Positions 57,024 through 64,000 of a stretch of 64,000 bases of DNA are shown here, piece after piece. Where the stretch lies: assembly GCF_037201975.1 (NCBI RefSeq), contig NZ_CP147520.1, positions 1,612,001 through 1,676,000 of the forward strand, written 5' to 3'. Origin of the DNA: Streptomyces sp. TG1A-60. Lineage in GTDB: Bacteria > Actinomycetota > Actinomycetes > Streptomycetales > Streptomycetaceae. The position numbers and the translations under genes are program-made. Numbering within the stretch: the first letter of the stretch is position 1; each line of letters begins with the position of its first letter. Below the pieces are notes generated by a model. The model searched no databases. It was given only the letters and a program-made list of their open reading frames with translations, and was not told the origin of the DNA.

Positions 57024-58436
57024 TCATGTGCCGCGCGTCCACTGCTGGTTCGTCCCTCCGTTGCACGCGTACGTGATGATCGCGGCGGAGTCGGCGGTGG
57101 ACGCGCCGTTCACGTCCAGGCACTCACCGGTCGCCCGGGACTTGACGGTGACGTGGGAGCCGGTGGCGGTGAGGGACCACTGCTGGCCGCTCACCGAGGA
57201 GTCGCAGTTCTCCTGCGTCACCGTGTTGGCGTTCTCCTGGACACACAGGGAACTGTGACGGGTCATCAGCTGGTGGTAGCCGCTGCCGACCGACTTGAAC
57301 CAGTACTTCTGGTTGTCGCCGCCGTTGCAGGCGTACTGCTTGATCTGGGCGCCCGCCCACTGCGACCGGCTGGTGACATCGGCGCACTTGGAGGAGTGGC
57401 GCGCGACCAGCGTGTCGTAGGTGGCGTTCGTGCCGCTGACCGTGCCGGTGGCCGTGTCGACGGTGACCTCGGGGGTCCAGGACATGGACATCGTGGTGGA
57501 GGTCGGGAAGGTCAGGGGCAGCCAGACGTAGCGGGAGTCGCCGACCTTCCCGCCGAAGGAGTTGCCCCAGCGGTCGCCCATGTAGAGATACGAGGTGGTC
57601 GACGTGCCCTGCACGGGCAGGACGTACGCGGTCTGCGAGCCGAAGGTCGTCGAGTCGCCGATGTCGGTCATGGCTGTCCAGGGACCGGTGATGCTGGTGG
57701 CGGTGGCGTACTGCTGCTGGTTGGGGTTCCAGCCGGTCGAGCCCGAGGTCAGCATGAAGTAGACGCCGCCCCGCTTGAACAGAGCGGGGGCCTCGCGGTG
57801 GCCGCCGTGCCAGGGGTCGGCGACGAGGGCGGCGACGCCGGTGTAGTCGGCGGTGAGCCGGTAGATGTGCAGGTCGTAGTTCTCGCGGGCCGCGGAGATC
57901 ATGTAGCCGGTGCCGTCGGTGTCCACGAAGACCGTGATGTCACGGGACATGTGCCGGTCGAGCGGACGGAAGCTGCCCCGCCAGGTGTAGTTCCCGTCGA
58001 CGGTGTCGGAGACGGCGACGGCGGCGCGGGCCTCGCTGTAGTCGCTGCCGTTCTCCTTGTGCATCCACATCACGAACTTGCCGGTCAAGGCGTTGTACAT
58101 GACCTTCGGCCGCTCGATGTTGGCGGTCGCCAGCTCGGGGTCGGTGGCCTGGGTCAGGACGTTGTTGCGGAACTCCCAGTTCTTCAGGTCCGTCGAGCGG
58201 TAGGCCGACACGTACCGGAAGGTGTTGTCGGAGTTGCGGTGCTCGCCGAACCAGTAGTAGTACGAGCCGACCTTGATGACCCCGCCGCCGTGGGCGTGCA
58301 GGGGGTTGCCGCCGCTGTCGGTGAACTGGGTGCCGTTGGTGATGGTCCGGGGTGCCGCCTGGGCCGGGCCGGCGGTGACGAGGGCGCCGGCCAGCGCGAG
58401 ACAGAGCGCGAGGAATATCGCGTACGCACGTCTCAT
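57024..58436 (-). CDS. Secreted GH43 (subfamily 24-like) exo-beta-1,3-galactanase with CBM13
   Basis: The ATG at 58436 gives 470 residues with a Sec signal. The five-blade GH43 propeller (about 30-320) begins HAHGGGVIKVGSYYYWFGEH and has the acid Glu in GGHREAPALF. The usual catalytic Asp base is absent, and a Gln in TTFGSQTAYV may replace it, as known for subfamily 24 galactanases. The C-terminal ricin-type CBM13 (about 330-470) has QxW-like repeats (NGGDNQKYWF, SGQQWS, GGTNQQW). It would trim arabinogalactan beta-1,3-galactan. The gene follows the other GH43 gene by 1 base and is co-transcribed with it. Confidence 0.87.
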   Translation of the reverse strand: MRRAYAIFLALCLALAGALVTAGPAQAAPRTITNGTQFTDSGGNPLHAHGGGVIKVGSYYYWFGEHRNSDNTFRYVSAYRSTDLKNWEFRNNVLTQATDPELATANIERPKVMYNALTGKFVMWMHKENGSDYSEARAAVAVSDTVDGNYTWRGSFRPLDRHMSRDITVFVDTDGTGYMISAARENYDLHIYRLTADYTGVAALVADPWHGGHREAPALFKRGGVYFMLTSGSTGWNPNQQQYATATSITGPWTAMTDIGDSTTFGSQTAYVLPVQGTSTTSYLYMGDRWGNSFGGKVGDSRYVWLPLTFPTSTTMSMSWTPEVTVDTATGTVSGTNATYDTLVARHSSKCADVTSRSQWAGAQIKQYACNGGDNQKYWFKSVGSGYHQLMTRHSSLCVQENANTVTQENCDSSVSGQQWSLTATGSHVTVKSRATGECLDVNGASTADSAAIITYACNGGTNQQWTRGT

Positions 58437-58437
58437 C

Positions 58438-59538
58438 TCAGCTCTCTTTCTGGGAGCTCGGGGTGGGTGCATCGGCAATGGGGACGCCGAAATCCGGGGT
58501 GCCGTCGGGCTTCCAGCCGAGGCGCTGGACGCGGGTGTGGCGGTTGGGGTCGTTGAGCGGGTCGCCCACGATCTCCCTGTACTGCCGGGCGTGGTAGACG
58601 AGGACGTCGGTGCGGCCGTCCTCGGCGACGGTGAAGCTGTTGTGGCCCGGCCCGTACTGCTTGGTGGTGTCGTTGCTGGTGAACACCGGGGTCGGGGACT
58701 TCGACCAGTTCGCGGGGTCCATGAGGTCGGCGTGCGCGTCGACCGTCAGCAGGCCCATGCAGTAGTTGAAGTCGGTCGCGCTCGCCGAGTACGTCATGAA
58801 CAGACGGCCGTTGCGTTTGATGACCGCCGGCCCCTCGTTGACCTTGAAGCCGACGCACTCCCAGTCGTACTCCGGGGTGGTGAGCCGGACCTGGGGACCG
58901 GTCAGGGTCAGCGGGTCGGCCATCCTGGACAGCCAGACCGCGGTGTTGTTGTTCATCCCGGGCTCGTGCTGGGCCCACGCCAGGTAGCGGCTTCCCCGGT
59001 GGGTGAAGGTGGTGGCGTCGAGGGAGAAGGTCTCCCAGGCCGTCTTCAGTTGGCCGCGCTCGACCCAGGTGCCCCGGAAGGGGTCGGGGTGGGAGTTCTC
59101 CAGGACCCACATGCGGATGGCCCAGATGTCCTCGGCGGGCGCGGAGGCGAAGTAGATGTACCACTTGCCGTCGATGCGGTGCATCTCCGGCGCCCAGATG
59201 TGCGCGCCCATCACCCCTGTCGCGTGTTCGCGCCAGATGACGGACTCGGCGGCCGTCGACAGTCCGCGCAGGGTGCGGGACCTGCGCAGGATGATGCGGT
59301 CGTACTCGGGCGAGGTCGCCGTGAAGTAGTAGAAGCCGTCGGTGTGGCGCCGGATGTGCGGGTCGGCACGGTTGCGGACCAGCGGGTTGGCGTACCGGGC
59401 CGGGGCACCCTCGGCCGCCGGGGAGCTCGCCGCGTGGGCGGCGGTGGCGGGCAGCGCGGTGAGGGCGCCCGCGCCCAGCGCGCCCTTCAGGAGCAGCCTG
59501 CGGTCGGGGGGTTCGGGGAGATCGTGTTCGCGGCTCAT
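58438..59538 (-). CDS. Secreted GH43 (subfamily 26-like) exo-alpha-1,5-L-arabinofuranosidase
   Basis: The ATG at 59538 gives 366 residues with a Tat signal (DRRLLLKGALGAGALTALPA). The single GH43 propeller contains the base Asp in NRADPHIRR, the middle Asp in SLDATTF, and the acid Glu in VNEGPAVIK. The sequence resembles Streptomyces arabinofuranosidases that release arabinose from arabinan. It is the first gene of a two-gene operon with the CBM13 galactanase. Confidence 0.88.
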   Translation of the reverse strand: MSREHDLPEPPDRRLLLKGALGAGALTALPATAAHAASSPAAEGAPARYANPLVRNRADPHIRRHTDGFYYFTATSPEYDRIILRRSRTLRGLSTAAESVIWREHATGVMGAHIWAPEMHRIDGKWYIYFASAPAEDIWAIRMWVLENSHPDPFRGTWVERGQLKTAWETFSLDATTFTHRGSRYLAWAQHEPGMNNNTAVWLSRMADPLTLTGPQVRLTTPEYDWECVGFKVNEGPAVIKRNGRLFMTYSASATDFNYCMGLLTVDAHADLMDPANWSKSPTPVFTSNDTTKQYGPGHNSFTVAEDGRTDVLVYHARQYREIVGDPLNDPNRHTRVQRLGWKPDGTPDFGVPIADAPTPSSQKES

Positions 59539-59591
59539 CCAGGCTTCCTCTCGGAGGGGGGAAGAACAAAAGGAAACAGAAATGTTCGGCA

Positions 59592-59619
59592 TTTCGCACA
59601 AGATCTTTCATTCCGAACG
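59592..59619. promoter_or_regulatory. Shared regulatory element, copy 2
   Basis: From 59592 the sequence TTTCGCACAAGATC, then TTCC and GAACG, repeats the element found from 55225 (TTTCACAAGATC, TTCC, GAACG) with small length differences. TTCGGC and GCCGAA arms flank it. It sits 54 bases before the arabinofuranosidase start and upstream of the plus-strand surface protein. Confidence 0.55.
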
Positions 59620-59749
59620 CCGAAAAGGTAAGGGCGTGTTACGGAGAGGTCAACGGGTTGCGCGAGACCAAAACGAGCTGACAAGAACCGGACCGGGGAA
59701 CTCGCGAAGTTTCTGTTATCGGGGCGGGGCACCGGCCGTCTCCGACGAT

Positions 59750-61852
59750 GTGCGCAGCCATACCCACAAGACAGCGGCAGCCGCCGGAGCCCTGGCGGTC
59801 ACCGCCCTCATGCTCGGTGCCCCGACCGCGACCGCCGCAGGCCCCCGTGATGTCACCACCGACGTACTGGCCGGGCGGAACGTCACGCTCACCGGAGACA
59901 CGGTGGTGACCGTGCCGTCCGGGACGACCACGTACGGCGGCGTGTTCAGCGGCACCGGCACGCTCACCGTGCGCGGCACCGGGACGCTGGTCCTCACCAA
60001 GGACAGCGACTTCACCCTGCCGAAGTCCCGGCAGCGGCAGACCGTGAGGACAGTCGGCGGCAACCACCCGTACGTCACCGTCACCAACCCCGACCCGCCG
60101 GCCGTGACCGTCGAGAAGGGCGCGACCCTCCAGTACGGGAATCGCGGCTCGACCGGGGTGATCCGCCACTATCCGTACGACACCCCGGCGTTCCCGCTCA
60201 ACCAGAACAACATCCGCGTCGACGGCACCCTGCGGCTCTCCCTGAAGAACGTCCAGTACAACCTGGGCACCATCAGCGGCTCCGGCCTGATCACCCAGCC
60301 GAGGTTCCTCTGGGCCACCTGGGACCTGTCCGGGACGCACCCCTTCACCGGTGTGGTCGACAACGGAACCCAGGTGAACGCCGGCCGCCCGGAGTACGCG
60401 ACCTCACTGCCGGCCGCGCGCAAGGTCCTCAACCAGGGCACCTGGACGGTGGACACCCCGCTGGGCCAGACCGTCACGCAGGGCATGGACTTCTACCAGC
60501 GCGAGTACGGCAGCGACATCAACGTCCAGTCGCGGCCCGGCAGCAAGGTGATCCTCACCGGCCAGTACAGCTGGTCCGACCAGGGCGGCGACACCAACCC
60601 CTCGCTCAGCGACCCCGCGCTGAACTGGACGCCCGCACGCAAGAACGTCAACAAGCGCGGCACCAACATCAAGGGCGCCAACGTCCAGTGGGGCGACGGC
60701 ACGACGAACAAGATCTTCATGCCGGGCACCGCCGAGACGGTCTACATCAACCTCCTCGCCGCCCGCTCCCGTTCGCTGCTCACCTTCGACTACAACGGGC
60801 CGGTCACCCTGGGCGCCCCCATCGGCGGCGGAGTGTTCCACGACACGCTCTCCAAGCCCGGCGCCGGGGACATCGTCATCAAGGGGACCAAGGGCAACGA
60901 CGTCACCTTCGCGGCCGTCCAGTACTACAACGGCTCGACGACCGTCGAGAAGGGCGCGGTGCTGCGGCTGGGCAGCGGCAGGTCCGGCGGCGACGGCGGG
61001 CTGTACACCAGGGGCGACCTCTACAAGGTGGTCAACAACGGCTCGCTGGTCGTCCGCAACGTCGCCGAGCCCGTGACGCTGTCGCGCGTCGGCGGCAGCG
61101 GCTCCCTGACCCAGTCGGGCACGGCCACGACGACCCTGACGGGCAGCGCGGTGACGTACACGGGGAGGACGACCGTCACCAAGGGCACGCTGGCCCTCCG
61201 CTCGGGAGCGACGCTCGCCCGCAGCAAGGCCGTTCGGCTCACCACCACCGGGGCGAAGCTCGACGTGGGCACGGCCGGGCTGAAGGTGACCAGGTCGCTG
61301 TCCGGCAGGGGCACGGTGAAGGGCTCGGTCACCAACGCGGGCACCGTCGTGGCCGGCCTCACGGTCACCGGCGGATACACCCAGACCAAGCAGGGTGAAC
61401 TGGTGCTGCGCGAGAAGCCGTTGAAGGTGAGCGGCGCGGTGAAGCTCGCCGGTGAGCTGGACTTGGGTGACGTCGGCGGACCCGGCACGGAGATCATGGT
61501 GATCGACCACCGGGGCAAGGACGGGAACACCGGTACGTTCACCGGGCTGCGCGAGGGCGCCGAGGTGAAGCTCGCCGACAGCGCCTACAAGATCAGCTAC
61601 AAGGCCGGGGACGGGAACGACGTCGTCCTCACCGCCGTGAAGGCGAGCCCCTCGCCCAAGGTCAAGGCCGCCGCCGGCTCCGGGTCGGGCCTCCAGGACT
61701 CGACCACCCGCAACACCGGCGCCGCCGCCGACACCGGGCTCGGCTGGTGGCCGTACGCACTGGCGGTCGTGCTGTCCGGCCTGCTGGTACCGGTGGCCAG
61801 ACGCCGCAGGAGCAACCGCCGCCGGGGCGGTCGGCACGCGGCCACGGGCTGA
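59750..61852 (+). CDS. Surface protein with beta-strand repeats and C-terminal membrane anchor
   Basis: The chosen GTG at 59750 gives 700 residues starting VRSHTHKTAAAAGALAVTA, a Sec signal. Most of the chain is Gly/Thr/Val-rich beta-helix-like repeats of the autotransporter-associated type (VFSGTGTLTVRGTGTLVL, GSTTVEKGAVLRLGSGR, YTGRTTVTKGTLALRSGAT). The C-terminus has DTG, a hydrophobic helix (WWPYALAVVLSGLLVPVA) and an Arg-rich tail, so it is anchored, possibly via a variant sortase signal. The frame is open further upstream and the ribosome site is weak, so the start is uncertain. It lies in the glycanase locus and may bind polysaccharide. Confidence 0.7.
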   Translation: MRSHTHKTAAAAGALAVTALMLGAPTATAAGPRDVTTDVLAGRNVTLTGDTVVTVPSGTTTYGGVFSGTGTLTVRGTGTLVLTKDSDFTLPKSRQRQTVRTVGGNHPYVTVTNPDPPAVTVEKGATLQYGNRGSTGVIRHYPYDTPAFPLNQNNIRVDGTLRLSLKNVQYNLGTISGSGLITQPRFLWATWDLSGTHPFTGVVDNGTQVNAGRPEYATSLPAARKVLNQGTWTVDTPLGQTVTQGMDFYQREYGSDINVQSRPGSKVILTGQYSWSDQGGDTNPSLSDPALNWTPARKNVNKRGTNIKGANVQWGDGTTNKIFMPGTAETVYINLLAARSRSLLTFDYNGPVTLGAPIGGGVFHDTLSKPGAGDIVIKGTKGNDVTFAAVQYYNGSTTVEKGAVLRLGSGRSGGDGGLYTRGDLYKVVNNGSLVVRNVAEPVTLSRVGGSGSLTQSGTATTTLTGSAVTYTGRTTVTKGTLALRSGATLARSKAVRLTTTGAKLDVGTAGLKVTRSLSGRGTVKGSVTNAGTVVAGLTVTGGYTQTKQGELVLREKPLKVSGAVKLAGELDLGDVGGPGTEIMVIDHRGKDGNTGTFTGLREGAEVKLADSAYKISYKAGDGNDVVLTAVKASPSPKVKAAAGSGSGLQDSTTRNTGAAADTGLGWWPYALAVVLSGLLVPVARRRRSNRRRGGRHAATG

Positions 61853-61915
61853 GCCCTCGCGCCACGCAACGGCACCGGGGCGCGGCCGGCAGCGAAGCCG
61901 GGGCGCTCCGGCCAG

Positions 61916-61946
61916 TGCCGCGGGCAGGCGACGCTTGCCCGCGGCA
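61916..61946. terminator. Terminator of the surface protein gene
   Basis: TGCCGCGGGCA (61916-61926) and TGCCCGCGGCA (61936-61946) form a perfect 11-base stem with a 9-base loop, 64 bases after the stop codon. Confidence 0.7.
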
Positions 61947-62019
61947 GGAGCGGCGTCCGGTGCGTGCTCTCGGTGTGCCGGCGGGAAGGCGTCGTCCGCC
62001 CGAAGGGCCTGGACGTACT

Positions 62020-62345
62020 CGGGCTTTCACCACCGTCCGCCACAACGGGATCACCACCCGCCCGCGGGAGGCCGGACCGGGTGTTCTGGCCGACCTCGGC
62101 TTCGTCGGCCTGGACGACGGCCCCGGCGACCCGGTCATCGTCACCGGCCGGCGGGCGACCCGCGGCCATCCGCTCACCGACGCCCAAGGAGCGAACGGCT
62201 GGTCAGCCGCGAGCGAGAGGCGAACGAGCACGGCTCTGCCACCTGCTGAAGAACTGGTGGATCCTCACTCGCCAAGGTCGGCGTGGATGCCCGACACGCG
62301 ACCCCGCTTCTACGAGCTCTCCTCGCACGTTCACCGTCGCATCGA
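62020..62345 (+). pseudogene. Degraded IS5-like (DDE) transposase remnant
   Basis: Pieces of a transposase C-terminal half are readable in three frames in order: GITTRPREAG and VLADLGFVGLDDGPGDPV, then RLVSREREANEHGSATC, then LLKNWWILT. In intact members these form one chain ending with an H-G-F-A-x-x-K-N-W-R-I-L-T-like segment. At least two frameshifts separate them and the N-terminal half is missing. No terminal inverted repeats or target duplication were recognised. The 755-base gap 61853-62607 otherwise holds only two hairpins. Confidence 0.65.
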
Positions 62346-62453
62346 CCACCACGCTGTTCCGGGCCGAGCTCGTCAACCGTCTGCCGTAACCTGTCCGTCC
62401 GGTCCGGGCGGCGCCCGGATCAAGGACCGGCAACGTGAAGAAGCACCTGAACC

Positions 62454-62489
62454 GGGGCGACAGAGCTGTCAATCGGGCTCTGTCGCCCC
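62454..62489. terminator. Perfect inverted repeat downstream of the IS remnant
   Basis: GGGGCGACAGAGC (62454-62466) and GCTCTGTCGCCCC (62477-62489) form a 13-base stem around a 10-base loop. It lies about 118 bases downstream of the APC permease stop on the minus strand and may be a terminator. It could instead be connected to the decayed insertion sequence. Confidence 0.5.
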
Positions 62490-62607
62490 AACGGGCTTGC
62501 CGGCGTCACGGCCCACCGCTCGTACCTCGTCTCATCTGGTGAGTCCGCGGCAGCAGGTCAGGCAGGTCCACGGCTTGACGTTGCCCCTGAGGGAAGCCGT
62601 CGCGGTT

Positions 62608-64000
62608 CTACGCCGTCCCGGCCTCGGGCGCGCCGGGGTTCTCCTGCCGGCCGCGCAGCCACACGTACACCGGGATGCCGGCGAAGAGGAACAGGACGCC
62701 CTGGTAGACGGCCGCGTAGCCGGCGCCGGCGATCAGCCAGAAGGAGAAGACGAAGGAGAGGGCGGCGACGATCAGGTCGCGGACCAGGCCGGCGGGGCGG
62801 ACGCGCTCGCGGGTGCCCCGGGCCAGCCAGTACAGCTGGGCGGCGGCGGAGAGGAGGTAGGGGACACAGCCGGTGAACGTGGTGATGAGGACCAGGACCC
62901 GGAAGGCGGTGTCCGGGTCGTCGGCGTAGTTCACGGCGATGAGGAGCGTGCCGAGGACCGCCGTGGCGAGGACACCGAAGCCGGGGACGCCGCCCTTGCC
63001 CACGCGGGCGAAGCGCTTCGGGAAGAGACCGTCGCGGGCGGCGGCGTACGGCATCTGGGCGCTGAGCAGGACCCAGCCGTTGAGGCAGCCGACGATCGAG
63101 GCGACGGCGACCAGCGCGATCACCGTGCCGCCCCAGCTGCCGCCGGCGATCGAGTTCACCGCGTCGGCGAAGGGCGCCCCCGACTCGACCAGTTCCTCGT
63201 GCGGGACCAGACCGAACACGGCGACCGTGCCGAGGATGTAGACCAGCGCGGAGGCGAGCGTGCCGAGGACGCTGGCGCGGCCCACGGTGCGCTCCGGGTC
63301 ACGGACCTCGCCGGCGCTGACGGCGGCCGACTCGACGCCCAGGAAGCTGTAGAGGAGGAGCGCGGCAGCGGCGGCGAGCGCGCCCGGGACGCTCTCACCG
63401 GAGGCGTTGAAGGGGCCGTAGTTGTCCGTGTCGATGAAGAACAGGCCGATGGTGGCGACCAGCAGCAGCGGCACGAACTTCAGGACCGTCGACACGATCT
63501 GCACGGCACCGACATAGCGGGTGCCGGCGAAGTTCGCGGCGGCCGGCAGCCACAGGGCTGCCAGCGCCACCACCGCCAGGGCGACCTTGCCGTCCCCCAG
63601 GGGTATCAGCACGTCGACATAGCCGACGACACCGACGGCGAGGGCGGCGATGCTGACCCAGCACATCGTCCAGTACGACCAGGCCGACAGGAAGCCCGCG
63701 AAGGGGCCGAAGGCGTCGCGCGGGTAGACGTAGAGGCCGCCGGTGACGGGGCTGCGCCTCGCCAGCCTGCCGAAGAGCAGCGCCAGCAGCACGGCGGCCA
63801 CGGAGAGGACGACGAAGGCGAGCAGGCTGACCGTGCCGTACGGGGCGACGGCGGCGGGGAGCGTGAAGATACCGCCGCCGATGATGTTGCCCATGACGAG
63901 GGCGGTGGCCGCGCCGAGGCCGAACTTGCGGCCCGGTGAGGCCGCGTTCGTCCCGGGTCCGGTCGCGGAGATCTCCTCGGACCCGGCGACCGGGGCCTTC
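62608..64000 (-). CDS. APC superfamily amino acid/polyamine antiporter-type permease (5-prime end outside window)
   Basis: At least 463 residues are encoded, and the frame remains open to the window edge (KAPVAGSEEISATGPG precedes KFGLGAATALVMGNIIGGGIF), so the start is not seen. About twelve membrane helices are present, with the APC helix 1 signature MGNIIGGGIFTLP and helix 6 segment LLYSFLGVESAAVSAGEVRDP. Such carriers exchange or import basic amino acids, polyamines or similar solutes, like the PotE/AdiC group. The substrate cannot be assigned from sequence alone. Confidence 0.88.
   Translation of the reverse strand, partial: KAPVAGSEEISATGPGTNAASPGRKFGLGAATALVMGNIIGGGIFTLPAAVAPYGTVSLLAFVVLSVAAVLLALLFGRLARRSPVTGGLYVYPRDAFGPFAGFLSAWSYWTMCWVSIAALAVGVVGYVDVLIPLGDGKVALAVVALAALWLPAAANFAGTRYVGAVQIVSTVLKFVPLLLVATIGLFFIDTDNYGPFNASGESVPGALAAAAALLLYSFLGVESAAVSAGEVRDPERTVGRASVLGTLASALVYILGTVAVFGLVPHEELVESGAPFADAVNSIAGGSWGGTVIALVAVASIVGCLNGWVLLSAQMPYAAARDGLFPKRFARVGKGGVPGFGVLATAVLGTLLIAVNYADDPDTAFRVLVLITTFTGCVPYLLSAAAQLYWLARGTRERVRPAGLVRDLIVAALSFVFSFWLIAGAGYAAVYQGVLFLFAGIPVYVWLRGRQENPGAPEAGTA

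Overview
The window is a 64 kb stretch of a Streptomyces or close actinomycete chromosome. The evidence is very high GC with G/C-ending codons, many GTG and TTG starts, translationally coupled operons, Tat-exported glycanases, and Streptomyces-type families (DUF2637, alditol oxidase, ECF-like protein with a CBM2 domain). I saw no rRNA, tRNA, CRISPR array or intact mobile element. Everything below was read from the sequence by eye, and no database search was run.

Layout. (1) 0.1-4.5 kb: a GntR/UTRA regulator, a Gfo/Idh/MocA oxidoreductase divergent from a LacI regulator with two matching operators, an ankyrin protein and an SRPBCC protein. (2) 4.6-11.9 kb: a xanthine dehydrogenase-type molybdenum hydroxylase operon (FAD, 2Fe-2S and Mo subunits, then XdhC) divergent from a PucR regulator. 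(3) 12-24 kb: mostly housekeeping and regulatory genes. These include a TPR-like protein, a FadR-type regulator, a frameshifted FhuF-like reductase behind an iron box, a DUF2637 membrane protein, a HATPase next to a PP2C-like protein that has lost catalytic residues, an HTH regulator, DUF456, ogt with an ada-alkA remnant, and rsgA preceded by a possible 23-residue small gene.

(4) 24.2-36.8 kb is the most interesting part. A single-module, fully reducing type I polyketide synthase (KS-AT-DH-cMT-like-ER-KR-ACP, 2475 aa, no thioesterase) is divergent from a complete, translationally coupled oleABCD set: thiolase, alpha/beta hydrolase, beta-lactone synthetase and NAD(P)-dependent reductase. OleABCD normally joins two fatty acyl chains head to head and converts them through a beta-lactone to an internal alkene. 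The natural inference is that the PKS makes one or both chains and that OleA both releases and condenses them, giving a polyketide-derived long-chain alkene or beta-lactone. A decayed TetR-type regulator lies at the end of the cluster.

(5) 36.9-62 kb: a carbohydrate region. An ECF sigma-like/zinc anti-sigma/membrane/CBM2 fusion is followed by a radical SAM protein with an unusual CX8CX2C motif, a 2-hydroxyacid dehydrogenase and an alditol oxidase. Then come a ROK regulator, a sugar ABC importer without its ATPase, and a GH2 beta-galactosidase, followed by a pectin/rhamnogalacturonan-I and arabinogalactan set: a secreted phosphodiesterase-like protein, DUF2264, rhamnogalacturonan acetylesterase, PL4 rhamnogalacturonan lyase, GH43_24-like galactanase with CBM13, GH43_26-like arabinofuranosidase and a beta-strand-rich surface protein. 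Two divergent intergenic regions in this set share a roughly 28-nt element, suggesting co-regulation. (6) 62-64 kb: a degraded IS5-like transposase and an APC permease cut by the window edge.
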